In this document: positions 8,915 to 17,105 of the stretch, in pieces | How the letters are laid out: each line of letters starts with the position of its first letter | Numbering within the stretch: the stretch's first letter is position 1 | Source: Poronia punctata | Lineage: Eukaryota; Ascomycota; Sordariomycetes; Xylariales; Xylariaceae | Reading direction: 5' to 3' | NCBI GenBank assembly: GCA_022579005.1 | Contig: MU401899.1 | Span: 1-17,105, forward strand | DNA length: 17,105 nucleotides | The notes under the pieces: generated by a model | The model's database searches: none | What the model saw: the letters and a program-made list of their open reading frames with translations, nothing else | What the model was told of the DNA's origin: nothing | Position numbers and translations under genes: made by a program

Positions 8915-9849
8915 TATAGTTTAGCTACAGCTAAAAGTTGCTTATAAGTAGTATGCTAATTTTTAAATAATAACTATTTTACTTTACCTATTTTAATTTA
9001 TTTATAAGCTTTTTACGCGCTTTTTTTATAATAGCTAATTTTAATAACGCTTAAAAGCTTTTTATGCTTTTTAATAATTTAGAAAATGTTACTATAAGTA
9101 ATATAACTTTTAAAAAAAAAAAGTTAATAACTATATATAAGCTGCTTACTAAGTAGCTAGCAAACGCTTATAAGCGCTTTTATAAACGTTATATTTTTAT
9201 ATTTACTAAGTTTAATTTTTATTATTTTTATATTAATTTTATTTATAAGTACTTTATATTTTTTATAATATTTATAAGCTAATTATTAAAAAAAAGTAAT
9301 ATGCTTTATTATAATAATTATATTAAAAGATTTAAAGTTTGCAATAATATAAGTAGTTATTTTTTTTTATATTTTATATACATTGCTTAATTAACGCGTT
9401 AAAAGCTTTTTATTAATAATAACTTTAACTAGCTTTAGTTTATATTTTATATTGCTAGTTTTTATATTAATACTAATAACTTATATAAGTATTATATAAG
9501 CGCTTTATTACTATTTTTGCTAACGTTTTATAAGCTACTTATATAGCTTAAGTTATTATTAGTAATAAGTTTTTATATTATTATAAAAAGCTTTAAAAAA
9601 TAATAAGTTAAAATGTTTAAGCATTTTAAGTAAGTAGCTAATTATTTTATAAACTAGCTTTATTACTTTGTTTAGCTTATATACTACTTTTATAGCTAAT
9701 TATTATATTATTAAATATTATATAAGTAATACTTTTTTTAGTGCTAGCGTATTATTAATATATATAAAATAAGCTTATTAACGTTTTTAAGCATATTTAA
9801 AGCGCTATTAAAATTTTAAAAAATATTTTTAAGCTTATTATAAGCAAGT
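8915..9849 (-). pseudogene. Outer element C-terminal Pol and 3' region, eroded
   Basis: The plus strand turns T-rich here, as expected if the coding strand is minus. By analogy with the inner element, this should hold the integrase C-terminus and the beginning of the 3' non-coding end. On the minus strand, around 9125-9180, a reading KSAYKRLLA lies where the chromodomain-tail motif would fall, but the match is too weak to name. Several CpG-containing sites survive (for example CAAACGC and AAGCGC at 9171-9178). Confidence 0.4.
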
Positions 9850-9890
9850 TATTTAAGCTATATACGCTTTGCTTGTTTAATATAATTAAA
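9850..9890 (-). pseudogene. Outer element integrase remnant (GQAER block)
   Basis: On the minus strand 9864-9878 reads KQAKR, which fits the GQAER block of Ty3/gypsy integrase (GGA to AAA). The nucleotide string AAACAAGC here is identical to that at 7511-7518 in the inner element's corresponding block. The distance to the outer 3' LTR, with the inner element removed, is about 1.28 kb against about 1.15 kb in the inner element. An overlapping frame gives NKQS, which could instead be DGQS, so the reading frame is uncertain, and the frame differs from that of the RT trace. Confidence 0.5.
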
Positions 9891-11109
9891 TAGCTTATAA
9901 AAAGCTTTAAGAAATTTTTTTTTAAAAAGTTATAAAAGTAGCATATAAAATATATATAGTTATAGTTATAATTAAATAAAAATAAAAAAAAAAGTAAATT
10001 AAATAAGCAATACTTATAATTAACTTAATTATATATTATTATTTTATAAGCTATATAATTACTTTTTTTATTTTTTTTATAAGCATATTTTAAAAAATAC
10101 AATATTTAAGCTATTGTTTTTTAAAACGTTTTTATATTATTTTTTAAAGTTATTTAATATAACTATATTTAAAAAGCTTTTTAAAAGCTTTTTTATTAAA
10201 ATAGCATATTTTTTTTACTTTATAAGCAAGTAGCGCTTAGCTTATAAGCTACTTTTAACTTAAAAAGCTTTAAAAATAGTTTTTACTTTTTATTTTATTT
10301 TTACTTTTTTATTTTTTTAAACTAAAAATAGTAATTATTTATTATTTTATATTTATAAAAAAAAAAAATTATTTTTTGCGCTATATATAAGTTTTATATA
10401 AAACTTATTATATACGCTATATAAAGTGTTTAACTTTACTACTTATAAGCTAATTATATATATAATTTTATATTTTATATATAGCTAAGCTAGCTTTTAT
10501 AAAAGCTATAAAGTAATAATATTTTTTAATAAAAGCTATACTAATTACTTTACTTAAAACTTTTTTATTAGCTTATAATATTAATTAGCTAAATTTTTTA
10601 TATATTATTAAGCTACTGCTATTATAAACTATGTAAACTTAATACTTTTTTTTAAACATTATATAAAGCGCTTAGCTTTTACTTATAAATTATTTATAAA
10701 TAATGCGCTAAAGTAAACTAAAAAAATAGTATTAATATAATAGCTATATATTATAAAAAAAAAGCTTAGCTTTATTATTAAAATATTATAGTTATTAATT
10801 ATAAGCATTGTGCTTAAAAGCAATATTGCTTAATTAAACTATATATATATAATAAAAGTTTATAAGTATACTAATACTTTTTAGTTTGCTTTTTTAATAG
10901 CTTTATTTATTTTTAAGTAGTATATAGTAAAAAAGCGTTATTTAATACTTATTAACGTATAAAGTTAAGTTTAAAAACGCTTAACTTAATTTAATTTCTT
11001 ATTATTAATTATAGCTATTAAAAAGCTATAATATTGCTAGTAATTTATTATAAACTACTTAGTATAAGCTTTTATATTTATTATATATATTATTTTAAGC
11101 ACTATATTT

Positions 11110-11170
11110 TTGCTTAACTAGTTTATTATTATTATAAAAAAAATTAAGTTACTTGGCTTTTTTACTAAAA
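11110..11170 (-). pseudogene. Outer element RNase H remnant
   Basis: On the minus strand the codons ending near 11137 read FLVKKAK-stop-LNF, close to the RNase H segment FSxKKxAEQxNY (TCA to TTA, GAA to AAA, CAA to TAA). It is in the same frame as the RT trace at 11530-11688, and its distance from that trace (about 540 bp) matches the inner element's RT-to-RNase H spacing (552 bp). The following residues fit less well. Confidence 0.5.
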
Positions 11171-11529
11171 AGTTTATTATAAAATTAATTAAAAGCTTGC
11201 TTTAATATTATTTAAAAATTAAAAGTAGCTTAAGCAAAGCTTATTATTAATTTTGCTAAACTATTTTTTAGCTATAAACGTTATAATTTTTTAAAAAGCA
11301 ATAAATGTTATAAAAAAAAAGCAGCTAATAAAACTTATATAAAATAATTATAATTATTAATTTATAGCTTAAGTAGCTTATAATATAAAAATTATAAACG
11401 TTTTAAATTAATATTATATATAAAAGTTTTTAGTTAAGCACTTATAACTAATTATAAAAAATAAGTATGCTTTATATATTAAGCTTATATTTATTAATAA
11501 AAACTTTTAAGCTTAGGTAAAAAAAAAAA

Positions 11530-11688
11530 GCTATTAATTTATTTTATATTAATATAACTACTTTTATATAAGTTGCGTTTTTTTTAAGCGCTATACTTTA
11601 AAGTTTTATAAAGTTTTTATAGTTAAAAACTTTTTTACTTTTAAAAAGCTTTTTATTTTTTATTATAAGCTAGTATATATTTATTATA
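11530..11688 (-). pseudogene. Outer element reverse transcriptase remnant
   Basis: From 11688 leftward the minus strand reads YNKYILAYNKK, then L-stop-KLYK and KKRNLYKSS, ending K-stop-INS at 11530. The spacing fits the Ty3/gypsy stretch YxDDILxYS ... VLQKL ... KCxFxxxxVxYLGxIIS, including K at the Gly position (GGA to AAA) and the final S. The two catalytic Asp positions read K and Y, which transitions alone do not explain, so the box may have been altered by a small indel. Position, strand and spacing relative to RNase H support the call; the motif is only partly convincing. Confidence 0.5.
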
Positions 11689-11699
11689 TTAGCAGCTTT

Positions 11700-14600
11700 T
11701 TTTGCTTATTTATAAAAAAGCTACTTATTAAAAAGCAGCTTTTAAACTTGCTTTATAAGCTTTTTATTACTTAATTTTTAAAAAGCATTTTATTTTTTTT
11801 ATAAAAATATATTAAGCTTATTATTTAAGCGCTTTATATAAAATTTAAAAATAAAGTTAAATTTTATTAGTTTTATTGCTTATTTTACTTAGCATTTTTT
11901 TAGCTTTTAAGCTAATATAAAGTATATAAAGTTTTTATAGTTTATAACTACTATAAACATTTTTATAACGCTATAAAGCTTTACTTACTATTTATATAAA
12001 TAGCTTATAACTATAAAAAGCTTTTTATTATAAATTATATAATTTACTTTAGCTAGTATAAGCTATTAAAAGTAGTAAGCTACTAGCTACTAATAGCTAT
12101 TATTGCTTAATTAATTTAAGTACTTTTTAAACGCTTATTTTAAGTAGTTTATTTTAATATATATTAGTTTATTAAAGTTTTAGTAAGCTAACTAAAGCTT
12201 AGCTAAAAAGTAATATTTAAGCATTTTAAATATATTATTTTACTTTAGTTTTTAAATATATAAAGTACTTTTTTATATAAAAAAAGTAAAAAGTATAATA
12301 AAAAGTAAATAGTTTTTAATAAAATCTTTATAAAAGTTTAAAAATTTAAAAAAGTTTTAAATACTTTTAAATATAGTAAAAAGTTTTTATTTTTATATTA
12401 TATATATTTTTTTAAAGTTTATACTAATTTTAATGTTAACTTTAATAATATAGCTAAAATATTTAGTTTTTTTAATAGCAAACTTGCTTTTATTAATATT
12501 TAAGTTTAAGCTTTTATTTTATAAGTAGCTTAATATTAGCTTAACTTTGTTTATATAATTTTTATATAAATTATTTATAAAAATTAAAATATTATTAAAA
12601 TAAGTAGTGCAAAAAATGTTTAAAAACTTATAAAAAGTATTATTAATATAATAGTAAAACATTATAAGCGTACTACTTAAGCTAAAAAAAGTAATAAGCT
12701 ATTTAAATAACTTAAAATAAATATAAAATGCTATTTTTTACTTTTTGCTTAAAGCTATACATATTTTATAAAATATAGCGTATATATTAACTTTAATAAA
12801 CTATTTTACTTTTAAAAGCATTTTAAATATTTTATAAATTAATAAAAAAAAGTAATTATTATAATAAGTTATTTTATTTAATACATAATAATTAGTATAA
12901 AAGTAAAAGCTGCTTTTAAGTTTATATATAAAAAGCACTAAAACGCTAGCTAATAAGCTGCTTATATAAATAAAGCTTTTATTTAATAGCTTAATAAATA
13001 TTTTTTATAATATTAATAGCTTTTTTTTAGTTATGCTATAAAAAAAACCTTATAAAACTTATGCTTTATTTTTACTTTTATTTTAAACTAAAAAAATTAT
13101 ATAATTTATGCTTAAGTAGTAAAAAGGCAACGCATATAATAAAGCCTTATTAAAAAAAGCTATAAATTTAGCAAGCTTTAAAAAAAAAGTTTTTTTTAAA
13201 AAACTTACTTGTTTTAATATAAAAGCTTTATTAATATTAGCTATAAATATTATAAATACTTTTATTAGTATAGTGCCTATATTTATTTTATATATTATTT
13301 ATACTAAGCATATTACTAATATAGTAAATATAAATATAGTAATATAAATTATAATTAGTTTAAAAAAAGTAATTTATAGCTAAAAGTTATATTTTTTTTT
13401 ATATATAACTAAGCTTTTAGCATATTTAATAATTATACGCTTTTTATAAGCTATATAAACTACTTTTTTTTTTTTTTTAAAGCTTACTTAGTACTAGGTT
13501 ATACTAAAGCCCTAGTATTATATATATATAAATATATTTTAAATATTTATTAATATTTATTTATAAATAAGTTATCTTGTTTATTACTAATATATTCTTT
13601 AAAAAACGCGTATAAATAAAAAACACTTTTGCTACTAATTTAAATACTTATTATTTTATAAGTATATGCTTAAGCTTTAAGTGCTATATAAGTTAATTGC
13701 TTATTTTTATATAATATTTATAACTATTATTAATAAAACTTTTATAAAACTTTAAATTTTTTATTAATATAATTATAATAAATAAAATATTATTTATTTA
13801 GCTTTTAGCGTTTAATAACTTATTTAATTTTAGCTTAAACTTTTATATATAACTATATATAAAAGTTATTTATTTTTTAACTTAAGTTTTTAACTTATAA
13901 GCAGCTTAAAAGTAGCTAGTATAAAGCTAGTATTGTTTATGCTAATATTTTTTAATAGCTTATTTAAAATATTTAAATAATTTTTGCTAAAATAACTGCT
14001 TTTTTTATATTAAATATATAGCTTTTTTTTTATTTATTGCTTAACTAAGTTTTTAAAAATTTTTAAAAGCTTTATATATACGCTTTTTTTTATTTTAAAA
14101 ATGCTTATTATAAAAATATTACTATTAGCGTTTATTAAAAAAAAAGCTATAATAATATTTTATAACTATAACTTATAGCTTAAAAAACCTTTAAGCTATT
14201 TAGCTACTTTTATTATATAATTAATATATATAATATAATTATTAAGTAATAGCTTAATGCTTATTAAAGCGCTTAAAAGCTTATTATTAAAAGTGCTTTA
14301 TAAGTAGCTAAGCTTTATAATATTAAACTACTATATGCTTTTAAATTTAGCTATTAGTTTTTTAAACTTAAAAAAAAAAGCACTAAAGCTTTTTTAAAAG
14401 CTTTGCTTTAGTATATAATACTTAGCTATAGCTTATAAGCAGCGCTTAAAGTTATAGTAAATAGTAGTAAAGTATATAAAAAAAGCATTAAAAAAATATT
14501 TTTTTATTTAAGCTTTTTTTATATAAAACTTATTAACTACTTTTTATATAAAAAGCTTAAAATGCTTATAAATTATATATTACTATGCGCGCTTATTGCT

Positions 14601-15036
14601 AATAAACTTAGCATTTTAAGTAATTTTAAACCTTATAAACTACTTTTATAAAGCTTATTTATTATAGTTACTATTAAACTTAGCTAGCGTAAACAAAAGC
14701 TTTTATTAAAAAGTATATAAAAGCTTTATATAAAAAGCTTTTATAATAACTACTAGCTAGCTTTTAAAAAGCGCTTATAATATATTAGCATTGCTTTTAA
14801 GTTAAGCTATAATTTATTAAGTTAATTTATTAAAACAATATTTTAAGTTAGCGCTTATTTAATTTAGCATAGCTATACTTTTATTAACTTAATTAAATTA
14901 TATATTAAAAATATTTTTAATTTAATTATATATATTATATAAAACTAAGCTGCGTTGCTTAAAATATTCTTTAAAATATTTTATATTTAAAAAAAGTAAT
15001 AAAATAATATAAAAAATTTAAATAAGCTAAAAAATA
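11700..15036 (-). pseudogene. Outer element leader, gag and N-terminal pol region, unrecognisable
   Basis: These 3.3 kb lie between the RT trace and the outer 5' LTR and should contain leader, Gag, protease and early RT on the minus strand. The plus strand is T-rich and all frames are blocked by stops. I could identify no Gag or protease motif and no primer-binding site next to 15036. It includes a T15 run at 13464-13478 and a short hairpin at 13492-13517. Confidence 0.45.
13492..13517. repeat. 7-bp stem-loop TACTAGG/CCTAGTA
   Basis: Perfect 7-bp arms at 13492-13498 and 13511-13517 flank a 12-base loop. The GG and CC steps are unusual here and mark another small, less mutated pocket. No function is assigned. 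Confidence 0.45.
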
Positions 15037-15262
15037 TATAATAAGTTAATAGCAACAGTATACTTATTAATATAGTTTAAATAAAGTTTATTTTCTAGCT
15101 AACAAAAAAAAGAAAATATAATAAATTGTACGCATACTGCTTATACGCCTATATAACTATTTAACTACTTTATTTTAAGCTAAGCATTGCTAAGCAATGC
15201 TTATAAGCTAAAGTAATAGCTAACGTGCTAATATAACAACCCTAGGCTTTTAGCTTATAACA
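15037..15262 (-). repeat. Outer element right LTR (5' LTR)
   Basis: The partner of 1566-1794. It begins TATAATAAG and keeps the original-looking end TTATAACA. It is less mutated than the left copy at its right end (AACAACCCTAGGC versus AATAACTTTAAGC), while the left copy is less mutated over 1661-1680. All substitutions between them are transitions. Confidence 0.85.
15181..15203. repeat. LTR palindrome, right copy
   Basis: Perfect 10-bp inverted repeat TAAGCATTGC / GCAATGCTTA with a 3-base loop, followed at 15199-15208 by the palindrome GCTTATAAGC. Its left-LTR counterpart is at 1713-1735. It could form a hairpin in the LTR transcript. Confidence 0.65.
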
Positions 15263-15267
15263 TTTAG
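15263..15267. repeat. Target-site duplication TTTAG, right copy
   Basis: Exact match to 1561-1565, immediately after the CA end of the right LTR. Confidence 0.8.
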
Positions 15268-17105
15268 CTTTTATAGCTTTGCTTACTTATATATTATATA
15301 CTAATTTAAAAGTATATAAGCATTTAATATTAAACGTAGTTTTTTAGTATTTTATTTATTTATTATTACTAATATAAGCTTTTTAGCTTAATTTTAATAG
15401 TTTAAGCAGCTTAGCAAAAAAAAGCAAAAAGTTTTTATTAATATATATACTTTTTAAAGTAAATAAACTATTATTATACTTATTATTTATAAATTCTTTT
15501 ACTTAGTAAGCTTTAAATAAAGTAAAAAACTTATTATAATATTTATTAAAATTAGCATTTTTAATTACTATAAGCATTATTACGTTAAAAAAAAACTAAA
15601 AAAGTATAAAATATAATTAAAATTTTAAGTTAATATAAAAGTAATTAGTTTTATTAAACTTAAAGTTTTTAGTATTTTTAATACTTTGCTTATTTACTAC
15701 GTTGCTTTTAGCTTTTAAATGTTATAGTATATATTTTATTTTAATTTTATCTTTATAAAGGTTAGTATTTTAATATTATAATTTAAATTTAAAAATTAAA
15801 GTTTTATTTAAAAGATTTATAATAAATTTGTAATTAAATATTTAAAGCTTATTTTTTAATTTATTAAGCTTTTTATTAAATATTTAGTTTTTATTAAATT
15901 TTATATTTTTAATTTAAATTACTTAATTAGTTAAAAAATTTTAAATTTTATAAATATTAGTTAATTTATAGCTAATAAAATAACTTATTTAAGCTTTAAA
16001 GCTTAGCTTTAAAAAATAATTTTTTTTTTATATTAGTAATAAAAGTATAAGCTTTGTATTTATAAACTTATAAATAATTAAGCTTTAGTTTTTTAATTTT
16101 AATATAGCTATTTTAAAATATAAAGTAAGTATAAAATTATTTATATAAAGTTTTTTTAATAAAATATATATTTAAATATTTAATTTAATAAATATATTAT
16201 AGCTTTGTTAATTTTAACTTAAAAAGTTTTTAAAAGCTTTATATTAGTTTTTATATACTAAGTATGCTTTTTAACTATTTAGCTAAATTATTTATTAGCA
16301 CTGTTTTAAGCTTAAGTATTAAATACTAAAATTTTTAATATAATAAGTACTTTATTAACTAAATAGTTTATAACTATTTATAATTATAAAAGTTATTTAT
16401 TTAATTTAATAATAACTACTTATTTTTTATAAACTACTTATATTTTTTTTATAAAATACTTAAGTAGCATTTTTAATATTTTTATATTAAAGCTTTATAA
16501 ATAGTAATTAAATATATATTTAAAATATTTTTTAGTTATAAAAAATATTAATACTTTACTATTAAAACTTTTATTATAAAAATGCTAATTTATAATAATA
16601 CGCTTAAATAAACAATTTAGTTAATTTTTAAGTACTTTATTAATTTAATTTTTAAGCTTTTTATATATATACTTAAAATAATTTATTAATTTAATATTTT
16701 AGCTTAAAAATTTCTTAATTTTTATTTTTTTTGCTTAGCTTATTAAGTGCTAAAATATATTAAAATTTAAGTAGCTAAGCTAAAAATACTATTTAAAAAG
16801 ATTTGCTTTAAAAGTAAGCTATTTAGTATATTTTATATATATATTTTTTTAAGTATAAAAAAAAGCTTTATTTATATTTAGTAGTAAATATTTTAAAATA
16901 TATTAATTATATTTATTTTATACTTAATATAATATTAAGTAATTAAGTTTTTTAAAATAGCTTTTTAGTAGCTTTATATTTTATTAAAATTTTTTTTAAG
17001 TAAAAGTATAAAAAAAAACAATATTTATTATAAAAGTTTTATAATAAGCTATATTTTTAAGCTTTAATATAAGTAGTTTTTTAATTTTTTAAACTTTTAT
17101 ATTAA
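15268..17105. other. AT-rich degenerate flank, no gene recognised
   Basis: This is the continuation of the target DNA to the right of the outer element. It is T-rich on the plus strand with no frame longer than a few dozen codons. No motif, LTR or RNA gene was recognised, and I see no second copy in the window. Slightly less eroded spots occur at 15740-15765. It is probably part of the same older mutated repeat as the left flank. Confidence 0.55.

Larger units (their letters stand above)
1566..15262 (-). mobile_element. Outer LTR retrotransposon, RIP-degraded, interrupted
   Basis: A pair of direct repeats (1566-1794 and 15037-15262) flanked by a perfect TTTAG duplication defines an LTR retrotransposon. 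Both copies begin TATAATA; the left ends TTATAATA and the right TTATAACA, so the unmutated ends were probably TG...CA, with the right copy still showing CA. The 13.7-kb span holds a second complete element at 2119-8910; without it the outer element is about 6.9 kb. Minus orientation is inferred from T-richness of the plus strand over 8915-15036 and from minus-strand traces of RT, RNase H and integrase in Ty3/gypsy order at about the spacings seen in the inner element. The left LTR is then the 3' LTR. No frame is open. The identity as an LTR element is strong; family and orientation are moderately supported. Confidence 0.82.

Noticed and set aside
9866..9877. Minus-strand NKQS, a possible DGQS integrase motif
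   Set aside because: The overlapping frame gives KQAKR, which continues better and matches the inner element's GQAER block; the two readings cannot both be right.
13280..13310. Minus-strand SINNI, resembling a decayed YIDD box
   Set aside because: It is only about 1.7 kb from the 5' LTR, too early for Ty3/gypsy RT, and lacks the flanking FQxYIND or downstream KCxF pattern.
1..17105. Mitochondrial, plastid or Plasmodium-like AT-rich DNA
   Set aside because: Those genomes keep long open frames and tRNA/rRNA genes. Here there are none, and the repeat copies differ by transitions only.

Overview
This window looks like a piece of an AT-rich, gene-free compartment from a filamentous ascomycete-type fungus. 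By eye G+C is only about 15-20%, no gene is intact, and the longest open frame in 17 kb is about 60 codons of low-complexity sequence. The decay has the signature of repeat-induced point mutation (RIP): the two copies of each long repeat differ almost only by C/T and G/A transitions, and recognisable coding remnants are full of CAA/CAG-to-stop and Asp-to-Asn, Gly-to-Lys and Glu-to-Lys changes. The species cannot be named from this sequence.

The layout is one LTR retrotransposon inside another. Positions 1-1560 and 15268-17105 are flanking AT-rich DNA in which I recognise no gene. The outer element spans 1566-15262. It has ~226-229 bp LTRs (1566-1794 and 15037-15262) and a perfect 5-bp target duplication, TTTAG (1561-1565 and 15263-15267). 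It reads on the minus strand, so its 5' LTR is the right-hand one. Inserted in it, about 320 bp from its left LTR, is a second element at 2119-8910. This has ~246 bp LTRs (2119-2364 and 8664-8910), a probable 4-bp duplication GTTA (2115-2118 and 8911-8914), and reads on the plus strand. Subtracting the inner element leaves about 6.9 kb for the outer one, close to the inner element's 6.8 kb. That is the normal size of a fungal Ty3/gypsy element.

The inner element is firmly Ty3/gypsy. Reading through the stops, reverse transcriptase (5795-5890), RNase H (6287-6463), integrase core (7394-7546) and a chromodomain-like tail (8240-8404) all lie in the same reading frame and in the RT-RH-IN order that separates Ty3/gypsy from Ty1/copia. 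The outer element shows weaker traces of the same order on the minus strand: RT at 11530-11688, RNase H near 11110-11170 and integrase near 9850-9880, each about where the inner element's spacing predicts. The gag ends of both elements are too eroded to recognise.

I see no new functional system here. The points of interest are the nested architecture with resolvable target duplications, the very complete context-dependent mutation pattern, and a few pockets that kept more G+C (about 1413-1500, 1900-1975, 8800-8910 and 13490-13520).
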